From: Ewingella sp963519305
GTDB lineage: Bacteria; Pseudomonadota; Gammaproteobacteria; Enterobacterales; Enterobacteriaceae
NCBI GenBank assembly: GCA_963519305.1
Contig: CAUQMS010000015.1
Coordinates: 53,013-117,012, forward strand
Reading direction: 5' to 3'
Length of the DNA: 64,000 bases
This document shows positions 43,365 through 51,378 of the stretch, piece after piece. The position numbers and the translations under genes are program-made. The notes below the pieces were generated by a model that worked only from the letters and a program-made list of their open reading frames with translations, was not told where the DNA came from and did no database searches. Positions within the stretch are counted from its first letter, which is position 1, and every line of letters starts with the position of its first letter.

Positions 43365-44135
43365 ATGAAATTACATTATCGCCTGCAAGAATCCGCCACA
43401 CCTGATAGCGAAACCTTACCTGTTTTGCTGATCCACGGTTTGTTCGGCACGCTGGACAACCTCGGCGTGCTGGCCCGCGACCTGAAACAACAGCATAGCG
43501 TGTTGCAGGTTGATATGCGTAATCACGGTCAGTCTGAACGCTCAGACGAAATGTCCTACGTCGCAATGGCGCAGGATTTACTGGAAACCCTGGATGACGC
43601 CGGTTTCCAAAAAGCCATTGTTATCGGTCACTCCATGGGCGGTAAAGCCGCGATGGCGCTGACAGCGCTGGCACCGGAGCGGGTTGCCAAACTGGTGGTG
43701 ATTGATGTCGCCCCCGTGGATTACCAGACACGCCGCCACGATGAAATTTTTGCCGCCATCAACGCCGTCACTGACGCCGGTGTCGATGACCGCCGCGCTG
43801 CCGCAGAGTGCATGCGTAAGTATATAAAAGAAGAAGGTGTGATTCAGTTTCTGCTCAAATCATTCCAGCAGGGTGAATGGCGCTTTAATGTACCGGTGCT
43901 GATGGCGGAATATGACAAGATCACCGGCTGGGAGACCGTGCCCGCATGGCCACATCCGGCGCTGTTTATCCGCGGAGGTCTGTCACCTTATGTGCAGGAC
44001 AAATATCGCGACGCCATTGCCAGCCAATTTCCGCAGGCGCGTGCACATGTCGTCGCCGGAACCGGCCATTGGGTACACGCCGAAAAACCCGAAGCCGTGC
44101 TGCGTGCTGTACACCGTTTCATCGATGAAGCCTGA
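43365..44135 (+). CDS. ybfF: YbfF, alpha/beta-hydrolase esterase
   Basis: YbfF is an esterase active on acyl-CoA and short esters in E. coli. I choose the ATG at 43365 (MKLHYRLQES, 256 residues; 254 in E. coli); two ATGs up to 30 bases upstream are in frame but lack homology. The nucleophile Ser90 lies in IGHSMGGKAAM, the oxyanion region in LIHGLFGTLDNLG, and the catalytic His in GTGHWVHAEKP. It is divergent from seqA and followed 268 bases later by ybfE. Confidence 0.95.
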   Translation: MKLHYRLQESATPDSETLPVLLIHGLFGTLDNLGVLARDLKQQHSVLQVDMRNHGQSERSDEMSYVAMAQDLLETLDDAGFQKAIVIGHSMGGKAAMALTALAPERVAKLVVIDVAPVDYQTRRHDEIFAAINAVTDAGVDDRRAAAECMRKYIKEEGVIQFLLKSFQQGEWRFNVPVLMAEYDKITGWETVPAWPHPALFIRGGLSPYVQDKYRDAIASQFPQARAHVVAGTGHWVHAEKPEAVLRAVHRFIDEA

Positions 44136-44214
44136 TCTGGGATAAGCTGGGGATAAATTGTGCAAAAAGCCTGCATAACTTAGCCACTTAGCCATAATTC
44201 CGGGCTTTTAACCG

Positions 44215-44244
44215 TTGTGAACCGCGGTGCGGCTGGGGTATGAT
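44215..44244 (+). promoter_or_regulatory. Candidate promoter of ybfE
   Basis: TTGTGA, an 18-bp spacer and TATGAT lie about 160 bases upstream of ybfE. E. coli ybfE is reported as LexA-regulated; I found no LexA box (CTGT-N8-ACAG) between here and the start. Confidence 0.4.
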
Positions 44245-44403
44245 TGCGCGCTGAAATTTTGCCCCCGCAGAAAGGCGTTTACTGCGCTCAAGCGTTTGGC
44301 GGGAGGCAAGAAGGGTTAGGGTGTTTAGCCCGAAATATGTAAGGCAATCGTCTGAAACGGCGTGCCGTTTTCCGATGTAACTTCCCTGGTTTTACCGCTA
44401 CCT

Positions 44404-44685
44404 ATGGCAAAAGAACAACTGGATCGCACGACGCTAGATCTGTTCGCAGATGATCGCCGTCCGGGGCGTCCGAAAACAAATCCGCTTTCCCGCGATGAAC
44501 AGCTCAGAATCAACAAGCGTAACCAGCTGCGCCGTGATAAAGCGAGTGGCTTGCGACGCGTAGAGCTGAAAATGAATGCCGACGCGGTTGATACACTCAA
44601 CAAGCTGGCGGAAGAACGCAATATCAGTCGCAGCGAATTGATTGAAGAGATGCTGCTCGCGCATCTTAACGCTCAGGCCAGCTAA
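44404..44685 (+). CDS. ybfE: YbfE, small ribbon-helix-helix-like protein
   Basis: I start at 44404 (MAKEQLDRTTLDLF), giving 93 residues; E. coli YbfE begins MAKEQTDRTTLDLF. The N-terminal part has a Pro/Arg-rich AT-hook-like RRPGRPKTNPLSRDEQ, and the C-terminal half (VELKMNADAVDTLNKLAEER) has the strand-helix-helix pattern of CopG-type DNA-binding proteins. It is probably a small DNA-binding regulator of unknown target. A terminator follows. Confidence 0.92.
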   Translation: MAKEQLDRTTLDLFADDRRPGRPKTNPLSRDEQLRINKRNQLRRDKASGLRRVELKMNADAVDTLNKLAEERNISRSELIEEMLLAHLNAQAS

Positions 44686-44692
44686 CACTAAA

Positions 44693-44725
44693 GCGGGTAG
44701 CCGTTTCCGGTACCCGCCCGTTTTT
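44693..44725 (+). terminator. Rho-independent terminator of ybfE
   Basis: GCGGGTA-CCG / CGG-TACCCGC stem with a one-base bulge and TTTC loop is followed by CCGTTTTT, just after the ybfE stop. Confidence 0.82.
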
Positions 44726-44754
44726 CATCCCTGACTTTTCAGCGCACTTCCTTC

Positions 44755-46419
44755 TTAAAACGTTTCCCAATTCTCACTATTTCTGCCATCTGACAGCGCG
44801 GTTTGCGGGCGCAGTAATGGCGACTTATTTGACGCAGCTGCTTTCTGGCTAACCCGCGTCACACTGTCTTTGAGCTTAAATGTCGCGACGGCGTTATTGA
44901 GCAGTGATGCCTGCTCTTCCAGCGAAACGGCTGCCTGTGAGGCCTCTTCCACCAGCGCGGCATTCTGCTGAGTGACGCTGTCCATCTGCGTCACCGCAAT
45001 AGCAACCTGACTGATCCCTTTACTCTGCTCATCTGACGCCGAGGCGATTTCAGCCATGATATCAGTAACATGCGTTATTGATCGCACCACGTCATCCATG
45101 GTTGAACCGGCGTTTTCGACCAGTTTTGATCCGCTGTCAACTCTGGATACCGACTCATTGATCAGCTGTTCGATCTCTTTAGCGGCCTGTGCACTGCGCT
45201 GCGCCAAATTACGCACTTCGCTGGCAACCACGGCAAAACCGCGCCCCTGTTCGCCTGCACGCGCAGCTTCTACCGCGGCATTGAGCGCCAGAATGTTGGT
45301 CTGGAAAGCAATGCTGTTAATGACGGAGGTGATCTCAGCGATCTTCTTCGAGCTGCCGGAGATCTCTTTCATGGTACTGACCACATCGGCCACGATGCTG
45401 CCGCCTTTACGGGCGGTGGCAGAGGCTTCCACCACCAGCTGGCTGGCGTGATGGGCATTGTCGGCATTGTGTTTCACGGTCGCGGTGAGCTGCTCCATAC
45501 TGGCCGCCGTCTCTTCAAGGGCTGAGGCCTGTTGCTCGGTGCGCGAGGAGAGATCGTTATTTCCGGCGGAAATTTCAGACGCTCCCTGATAAATGTTGTT
45601 GGTGCAGTTACGGATAGTTTGCACAGTATTGATCAGGCTGCCCTGCATGGCGTTGAGCAGCGGTATTAATTTTCCGGCGCAGTTCTTGCCGAACTCTTCC
45701 AGATCGTGCGTCAGGTCACCCCGGGCGATCACCGCAAACTGATCGCGGATCTTGTTCAGCGGATTGACCAGTCCCCAGACCAGATAGCGGTCGGTCAGGA
45801 AGAGGATGACAATGCCCAGACCAAACGCAACTAACAGGATAATTTTACTCATCCGTGTCAGACGGCTGGATTCCTGTTCCGATTTCTGTAGCGCACTGGC
45901 GATCAGACCGTTGACCTTCTCGACCGAGGCACCAAATTTGACGCTCAGGGGAACCACCGACACATTGGAAATCTGCTTGTAGGCTTCAACATTTTTACTG
46001 CTGGCCGCGTTAAACAGGGGAGTAGCACCCTGCTCTGCTAACGCTGACCAGTCGGTAATAAGTTCCTGCACTACCGCATCATCTAAGCCGGGGTGGGCTG
46101 CAGTTCTAAACGCGGCCAGCGCCTGAGTCATGTTAGTCAGAGCCAGTTTGGCACTGTCAAAAATTTCAGGGCCTTTGTTTGGATCGCTTTGCAGTAAGGC
46201 CATTGCCCGGGTAAGTCGAGTTTGTGAACGGAAATACTGGTCGCTGCCTTTATGTACCAGTGTCAGGTCATTGACTAAGGCGACGTTAATTTCGGCATTT
46301 TTAGTCAGCGAGTTAAGTGAAGAAATGGTATAGATCGCGACGCAGGCCCACATGACGCAAAAAACGCCGAGGATCCCTAACATCGCTGCCCTGATAGTAA
46401 TATTTTTCAAAAATTGCAC
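44755..46419 (-). CDS. Methyl-accepting chemotaxis protein with CheR-binding pentapeptide
   Basis: This 554-residue chemoreceptor has a first membrane helix (about residues 10-32), a periplasmic four-helix ligand domain of the Tar type (about 33-190), a second membrane helix (about 191-210), a HAMP domain and a long cytoplasmic coiled coil. The hairpin tip region INSIAFQTNILALNAAVEAA and GRGFAVVASEVRNLAQRSA is canonical. The C-terminus is NWETF, the docking site for CheR and CheB found on high-abundance receptors. The ligand is unknown; no canonical Tar arginine pair can be assigned by eye. The gene is absent from this locus in E. coli, and it has its own flagellar-type promoter. Confidence 0.93.
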   Translation of the reverse strand: MQFLKNITIRAAMLGILGVFCVMWACVAIYTISSLNSLTKNAEINVALVNDLTLVHKGSDQYFRSQTRLTRAMALLQSDPNKGPEIFDSAKLALTNMTQALAAFRTAAHPGLDDAVVQELITDWSALAEQGATPLFNAASSKNVEAYKQISNVSVVPLSVKFGASVEKVNGLIASALQKSEQESSRLTRMSKIILLVAFGLGIVILFLTDRYLVWGLVNPLNKIRDQFAVIARGDLTHDLEEFGKNCAGKLIPLLNAMQGSLINTVQTIRNCTNNIYQGASEISAGNNDLSSRTEQQASALEETAASMEQLTATVKHNADNAHHASQLVVEASATARKGGSIVADVVSTMKEISGSSKKIAEITSVINSIAFQTNILALNAAVEAARAGEQGRGFAVVASEVRNLAQRSAQAAKEIEQLINESVSRVDSGSKLVENAGSTMDDVVRSITHVTDIMAEIASASDEQSKGISQVAIAVTQMDSVTQQNAALVEEASQAAVSLEEQASLLNNAVATFKLKDSVTRVSQKAAASNKSPLLRPQTALSDGRNSENWETF

Positions 46420-46848
46420 AGTGTGCCTCTCGTGAAACGTTTACGTTTCTTTTTATGAGATTAACGGGGATGCGGAGAATCAAACAGGTCACCGTCTGGC
46501 ATCAGCTCGGGACATGGTTGAACACCTCTCCGGGCATCGATTTCTTTATTATGTTGAGATTCCTCTCGCATCTTCTATCGGCGCTGCATGAGTAAAATTT
46601 AGGACCAAGGTGAAATTATTTCACAATTGCGAATAACCGGATTTCCAGCAGGGACAAGGCTTATGTCCCTACAAAGGGCATAAAACACACGAAGGCGATA
46701 ACGCTTCGCATTAATGCCCGATAGACTTATTGTCCGATCCGTACTGGGATGCACAGGCATGTTCTCCAGGCGGCGAGTTTGCTATTATCTGCAGCATTAC
46801 TGCCTGCAATGCAGAGCACTTCATTGAGAACAAGAGGTTAGAAATCTT
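46420..46848. promoter_or_regulatory. MCP-fldA divergent intergenic region
   Basis: The 429-base gap holds the sigma-28 promoter of the chemoreceptor and the fldA leader. TTTGCTATTAT near 46780 is a possible fldA -10 region. No gene was found. Confidence 0.5.
46575..46601 (-). promoter_or_regulatory. Sigma-28 (FliA) promoter of the chemoreceptor gene
   Basis: On the minus strand TAAATTTT, an 11-base spacer and GCCGATAG match the FliA consensus TAAAGTTT-N11-GCCGATAA with two mismatches and exact spacing. It lies about 155 bases upstream of the gene, placing the receptor in the class III flagellar regulon. Confidence 0.82.
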
Positions 46849-47376
46849 ATGGCCGTAGTAGGAATCTTCTTTGGATCCGATACAGGTAACACCGAAAACA
46901 TCGCTAAAATGATCCAAAAGCAGCTGGGTAAAGACGTTGCCGAGATACATGACATCGCCAAAAGCAGCAAAGAGGATCTGGAAAAGTTCGATATTTTGCT
47001 GATCGGCATTCCTACCTGGTATTACGGTGAAGCACAGTGTGACTGGGACGACTTTTTCCCAACGCTGGAAGAGATAGATTTCGAAGATAAACTGGTTGCT
47101 CTGTTTGGCTGTGGCGATCAGGAAGATTATGCCGAGTATTTCTGTGACGCGATGGGCACCGTGCGTGACATCATCGAGCCACGCGGCGCGGTGATTGTCG
47201 GGCATTGGCCAACGGCTGGTTACCACTTCGAAGCCTCTAAAGGGCTGGCTGATGACAAACACTTCATTGGTCTGGCCATTGACGAAGATCGTCAACCGGA
47301 ACTGACCAACGAACGTGTGGATGGCTGGGTTAAGCAGATTTCAGCAGAGTTGAGTTTGGCCGAGATTATTGGCTAA
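46849..47376 (+). CDS. fldA: Flavodoxin 1
   Basis: FldA is the essential FMN electron carrier serving methionine synthase, biotin synthase, IspG/H and anaerobic reductases. The 175-residue protein has the FMN phosphate loop FFGSDTGNTEN (residues 7-17), the isoalloxazine-binding PTWYYGEAQCDWDDF loop and FGCGDQEDYAEYF, all nearly identical to E. coli. It is upstream of fur on the same strand, the conserved fldA-uof-fur order. Confidence 0.98.
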   Translation: MAVVGIFFGSDTGNTENIAKMIQKQLGKDVAEIHDIAKSSKEDLEKFDILLIGIPTWYYGEAQCDWDDFFPTLEEIDFEDKLVALFGCGDQEDYAEYFCDAMGTVRDIIEPRGAVIVGHWPTAGYHFEASKGLADDKHFIGLAIDEDRQPELTNERVDGWVKQISAELSLAEIIG

Positions 47377-47576
47377 GCCAGAATTGGCCCTGACGGACTG
47401 GCGAAATGATCGAACGGCAGGATCCCGCTCCTGAGTGATTGATTCTCCATTGAAAGGGCCAAACTATTACTGAAATTAACAATTTAACCGCTACAAAATT
47501 GTAACTTTCTGCGGTATCAAGGTACACTAAGTTTAGGTGTTTTTTCTATTGATCAAGCCGTTGCGATCTTTTCGCT

Positions 47577-47693
47577 ATGGCAATGAAAGATGCGATCTTT
47601 GTTAACAGACTACCGTTTCATCATGAACCGCCATCACAGGCTTCATGCCTCAACGTGATTACCATAGTAACAGGACTGAATCCGCATGACTGA
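47577..47693 (+). CDS. uof: Uof-like leader ORF upstream of and overlapping fur
   Basis: A 38-codon frame beginning MAMKDAIFVNRLPFHHEP runs through the fur leader and stops at 47691-47693, 8 bases inside fur. In E. coli fur translation is coupled to a similar upstream ORF, uof, whose translation is blocked by the sRNA RyhB. The position and overlap here fit that mechanism. I cannot recall the E. coli Uof sequence well enough to claim homology, and there is no clear Shine-Dalgarno site. The symbol is by position only. Confidence 0.5.
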   Translation: MAMKDAIFVNRLPFHHEPPSQASCLNVITIVTGLNPHD

Positions 47694-48141
47694 CAACAAT
47701 ACCGCACTGAAGAAAGCTGGCTTAAAAGTCACGCTTCCGCGACTTAAGATCCTGGAAGTGCTGCAAGCGCCGGAAGGTCATCACGTCAGTGCGGAAGACT
47801 TATACAAGCAACTGATTGATATGGGTGAAGAAATTGGTCTGGCGACGGTTTACCGCGTACTCAACCAATTTGATGATGCCGGGATCGTGACCCGTCACAA
47901 CTTCGAAGGCGGTAAATCTGTTTTCGAACTGACCCAGCAACATCACCATGATCACCTGATCTGCCTGGATTGTGGGCGTGTGATCGAATTCCGTGATGAG
48001 TATATCGAAGGACGTCAGCGCGAAATTGCCAAGAGACATGGCATCAAACTAACCAACCACAGTCTTTATCTTTACGGCCACTGCGAACTGGGTGACTGCC
48101 GCGAAGACGAAAACCTGCATAACGATAAACCTGCCCTGTAA
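47686..48141 (+). CDS. fur: Ferric uptake regulator
   Basis: Fur is the Fe2+-dependent repressor of iron acquisition. The 151-residue protein starts MTDNNTALKKAGLKVTLPRL, identical to E. coli at the N-terminus. The DNA-reading helix is in EIGLATVYRVLNQFDDAGI; His-rich HHHDH and the structural zinc cysteines Cys93, Cys96, Cys133 and Cys138 are all present. The C-terminal tail is slightly longer than in E. coli (148 residues). It overlaps the uof-like ORF and ends at a strong terminator. Confidence 0.98.
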   Translation: MTDNNTALKKAGLKVTLPRLKILEVLQAPEGHHVSAEDLYKQLIDMGEEIGLATVYRVLNQFDDAGIVTRHNFEGGKSVFELTQQHHHDHLICLDCGRVIEFRDEYIEGRQREIAKRHGIKLTNHSLYLYGHCELGDCREDENLHNDKPAL

Positions 48142-48186
48142 GCCAGAGCTTTGCCGTCATGCGTTCTGTGATGCAGAACATCCATT

Positions 48187-48209
48187 AACCGCTGAAAAGC
48201 GGTTTTTTT
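48187..48209 (+). terminator. Rho-independent terminator of fur
   Basis: AACCGCT / AGCGGTT stem with a GAAA tetraloop is followed by a run of seven T, 45 bases past the fur stop. Confidence 0.93.
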
Positions 48210-48244
48210 ATGCCTGCGGTTCCTCAAGCCGTTCTGGCAGACAT

Positions 48245-48268
48245 AAAAAAACCCCGGCAAGCCGGGGT
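48245..48268 (-). terminator. Rho-independent terminator of chiPQ-chb
   Basis: The minus strand reads ACCCCGGC-TT-GCCGGGGT followed by TTTTTT, 22 bases past the chb stop. Convergent fur has its own terminator just before. Confidence 0.92.
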
Positions 48269-48290
48269 CTGTTAAGGCAGAAATTAAGTG

Positions 48291-50984
48291 TCAGGCTTTG
48301 CCGTCAACCTGTTCAGCACGGCTGAAACGTTTGCCGTCGGCAGACGCTGAGCGAACCCAAACATCGCCGCTGACCTGCGGTTTTTGTGCATCATCATAAC
48401 GCTGCCACTGCTTGCCGCCATCCAGCGAATACTCGATAGCCAGACCCGGCAGCGAAACGTTCGCCTCCAGTTTTCCTCCCGCAACGCGGGCTCCCGGCAC
48501 CGGCAAACGGTAAGCGACACCGGCCGCGTCCATCTTCGGCAGTTCACGCTGGCCCATCAGGTTGGCGAACAGCAGCCACTCTTTATGCAGCGCCTCAGTG
48601 TTAACGTGATGCGTTTTGCCACCGGCAAATTCACGTCCGGCTTTGTAATCCATTTCCCAGTCCGCTCGGTGCCATGCTCGCTCGGCCAGCGGCAGCAGAC
48701 GCGGATAGATCATATACTCCATACGGTCATCGGTGCGGACCACTTCGCTCCACAGTTGCGCGGAGATCCCATGGGCTCCGGGCCACGGCTTATCGCTTTT
48801 CGCTTCGAAGGCGTTGCCGTCGCGGTCAACCGAGGTTTCGGCGTTCTGCGGCAGGTTGTCCGGCGCAAAGCTGAACACTTTAGCTTCGTCACTGAAGCGC
48901 GTGCCCCAGTAGTAGCCTTTTTCCTGCGGGTTCACTTCATAAGGGAAATCAAAGTAGACGTAGTCCGGGTTAGAAATAACCACTTCGTAGCCTTTGTTAG
49001 CCCAGTCGTTTGCAGTGTCAAAACCGCCCCAGTAGAGGGTATCCCAGAAGTTCACGCCGGTGCGTTTAGTGTCAAACGACGTCGCGTCTTTGGCATCTTT
49101 CAGACCATCCTGCCAGGCCTGCATTTTCTCAATACCGTGGGCATTCACCAGTTTGCTGACTTCAACCGCGAAGTAGCTTGGCAGGTGCTCAACATCCTGT
49201 ACTTTGCCCTCTTTGACCATCGCCTGGCAAACCTGAGACTGCGCCCAGGGTTTGTCCTGCTTGCTCAGATCAATAATGCCTTTACCCGGTTCGATTTTGC
49301 CATTCTTATCCTGATAGCCAGGGCCGAGGAAGATATTTTTGGCTTCATCGCCACCAAAGTGCCAGGTGGTCAAAGGCTGGCCTGCGGCTTTATGCATGTC
49401 AGCGATTTCGCCAATTACCTTATCAACAAAGCGTTTTGACGAATCCAGACATGGGTTCAGATAACCATGACGGTCGTAGAATTGTACGCCAGTGGTGTTA
49501 GACGTATCAGTAGGATCCAGCAGGCGGAACTCGTTAGCCTCCTTCTCTTTCCCCTCTTCCATCAGTTTTTTGTAGCGCGCTTCCATCGAGATCACTGCGG
49601 CACGGGCGTGCGCAGGCATGTCGATTTCAGGAATAACTTCAATCTGGCGCGCCTTGGCATACTTCACGATGTCGATGTAATCCTGACGCGAGAAGAAACC
49701 GCTGCCGTTATTGGTGGTATCCGGTCCTGAGCCCAATTGCGGCAACAGGCATTTCGTTTCTGTCAGGTCATGACAGCGCTTACCACCAACTTCGGTCAGC
49801 TCTGGCAGGCCCGGAATTTCGATACGCCAGCCTTCATCATCACTGAGATGGAAGTGGAAAGTATTCAGCTTGTACGCTGACATTTGATCCAACAAACGCA
49901 GTACGGCCGCTTTGGTGTGGAAGTTGCGTCCGACGTCGAGGAAAATCGCGCGGTAATCAAAGCGCGGCGCATCTTTAGCGTCGAGCTGGGCAATTTTCTT
50001 GCTGCCGTCAGACGGCACCAGGCTCAGGATCGATTGCAGACCGTAGAATACCCCGGCCTGATCGTAGCCGGTCACTTCCGTGCCTTTCTTGCCGATATGC
50101 AGAATGTAAGCGCCAGAAACGGCCTGTTTCCCGGCAAATTTAGCCTTGGAAATTTGCGTCGTCACCGGATACCCGGTCGGATTTTCAGCAATGCCCAACA
50201 AGGCAAAGCGTTTGACGACGGCATCGGCCGCCGGTTTTTCCAGTGCAGTGAGATCCAGCGCCACACCGTTGGCGAGATCAACATCACCGGCATGGATTTT
50301 GACTTCCAGCGGCGTGGGCACTATCTGACCGCGCAGCGTTGCAGCCGGCAATACCGCCAGCGTTTCGTTCTTTATAAAACGGCTGGCTGGCGTCATCAGC
50401 ACGTTGTTATCGGTGGAGGTGCGTTTCCACTGATCGCCCTTAAACGGCGTAATAAACTGATGTAAATCTTCAGTGTCGGTATTGGTCAGCACTTTCGGCT
50501 GAGCGTTGCCGGAAGTCGCGTACCAGCGCGGGATCAGGTCACTTTCAAACAGCTGCCAATATTCACCGACAATCGGAATAGTGACGGTCTGATTGGCCGC
50601 AAAACCGGTAAACTTATCGGTCGGTTCAAGTTTGTGCAGATCACCCGTGATGCGCGTGATCGTGAACTGATCGTTATCCACTTTTAAAATGCGGCGTACA
50701 TTATGGAAATAGATCGCCCAGTCTTTGCCTTTGATCTCCTGACCAGCGTTGGTCAGGGTGATCGTTGCTGTGTTACAGGACGCCCAGTCGGCACCCAGCA
50801 GGCTGCAATTCGTCCCATGCTCTCCGGCCTGATTATCCTGCAGCGCATAGTTCACTTTTAACTGGCTGAGTTGATCCACCAGTTGTTGATCGGCCATGGC
50901 ACTGCCAGCCCCGCCCAGCATGCCACCCATCAGGGTGGCGACGGCCAGCGCTTTCAATTTGAATTTTTCCATCTGCAACATCAT
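48291..50984 (-). CDS. chb: Chitobiase (periplasmic GH20 N,N'-diacetylchitobiase)
   Basis: This 897-residue protein is close to Serratia marcescens chitobiase (885 residues): after the signal peptide MADQQLVDQLSQLK is identical. It hydrolyses chitobiose and chito-oligomers to GlcNAc. The signal peptide covers about residues 1-31 (hydrophobic core, cleavage after SAMA). The GH20 catalytic pair is Asp546-Glu547 in WHFGGDEAKN, with HLSDDEGWRIEI and PEIDMPAHARAA also conserved. An N-terminal carbohydrate-binding and a C-terminal Ig-like domain flank the barrel. The start may be at 50984, 50981 or 50972; AAGG is immediately upstream. It follows chiQ by 2 bases. E. coli lacks it at this site. Confidence 0.96.
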   Translation of the reverse strand: MMLQMEKFKLKALAVATLMGGMLGGAGSAMADQQLVDQLSQLKVNYALQDNQAGEHGTNCSLLGADWASCNTATITLTNAGQEIKGKDWAIYFHNVRRILKVDNDQFTITRITGDLHKLEPTDKFTGFAANQTVTIPIVGEYWQLFESDLIPRWYATSGNAQPKVLTNTDTEDLHQFITPFKGDQWKRTSTDNNVLMTPASRFIKNETLAVLPAATLRGQIVPTPLEVKIHAGDVDLANGVALDLTALEKPAADAVVKRFALLGIAENPTGYPVTTQISKAKFAGKQAVSGAYILHIGKKGTEVTGYDQAGVFYGLQSILSLVPSDGSKKIAQLDAKDAPRFDYRAIFLDVGRNFHTKAAVLRLLDQMSAYKLNTFHFHLSDDEGWRIEIPGLPELTEVGGKRCHDLTETKCLLPQLGSGPDTTNNGSGFFSRQDYIDIVKYAKARQIEVIPEIDMPAHARAAVISMEARYKKLMEEGKEKEANEFRLLDPTDTSNTTGVQFYDRHGYLNPCLDSSKRFVDKVIGEIADMHKAAGQPLTTWHFGGDEAKNIFLGPGYQDKNGKIEPGKGIIDLSKQDKPWAQSQVCQAMVKEGKVQDVEHLPSYFAVEVSKLVNAHGIEKMQAWQDGLKDAKDATSFDTKRTGVNFWDTLYWGGFDTANDWANKGYEVVISNPDYVYFDFPYEVNPQEKGYYWGTRFSDEAKVFSFAPDNLPQNAETSVDRDGNAFEAKSDKPWPGAHGISAQLWSEVVRTDDRMEYMIYPRLLPLAERAWHRADWEMDYKAGREFAGGKTHHVNTEALHKEWLLFANLMGQRELPKMDAAGVAYRLPVPGARVAGGKLEANVSLPGLAIEYSLDGGKQWQRYDDAQKPQVSGDVWVRSASADGKRFSRAEQVDGKA

Positions 50985-50986
50985 CC

Positions 50987-51367
50987 TTAATTCGTTGGGG
51001 CAGGCGAATTATTCGCTTTGATTTCTTGCCAGATTTTGCTGCAATCATCAGCATAGGCCTGGCCGTCACCGGATTTACGCGCGGTCAAACAGTGCTGGTA
51101 ATCAATGACACTGACCGTTTCTTTCTCGGCAAAGGCCTGATGCTCTTTGATGGTTTTCAACTGTTCGAGTATCGCCTGACAGGTGGCCAGTTTGTCTGGT
51201 GCGCCTTCAGAGGTGTTAATACAGGTGCTGTAGGACTGGCGTAATTTTGCCTTTTCCGCTTTTTCGGCTGAAGCCGACGGATCCGCACAAGCGCTCAGTA
51301 CCGCGACCGCTGCCAGCATGAGCAGGCCATTTTTGATTGATTTCATTTTCATAGTATTTTTCATCAC
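50987..51367 (-). CDS. chiQ: ChiQ-like lipoprotein of the chitoporin operon
   Basis: The 126-residue protein is a lipoprotein: lipobox LSAC with Cys27 after a hydrophobic stretch (GLLMLAAVAV). The mature part has four further Cys (STCINT, ATCQAI, QHCLTA, DDCSKI), probably forming two disulfides in the periplasm. Position between chiP and chb corresponds to chiQ (ybfN) of E. coli; sequence identity is low, so the symbol rests on synteny. Function is unknown. It starts 11 bases after chiP. Confidence 0.85.
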   Translation of the reverse strand: MMKNTMKMKSIKNGLLMLAAVAVLSACADPSASAEKAEKAKLRQSYSTCINTSEGAPDKLATCQAILEQLKTIKEHQAFAEKETVSVIDYQHCLTARKSGDGQAYADDCSKIWQEIKANNSPAPTN

Positions 51368-51378
51368 GACAGCGGGCC

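Noticed and set aside
44136..44403. LexA box upstream of ybfE
   Set aside because: E. coli ybfE is SOS-linked, but no CTGT-N8-ACAG motif was found in the interval.
48384..49439. 351-codon plus-strand frame opposite chb
   Set aside because: Antisense shadow of the chitobiase gene.
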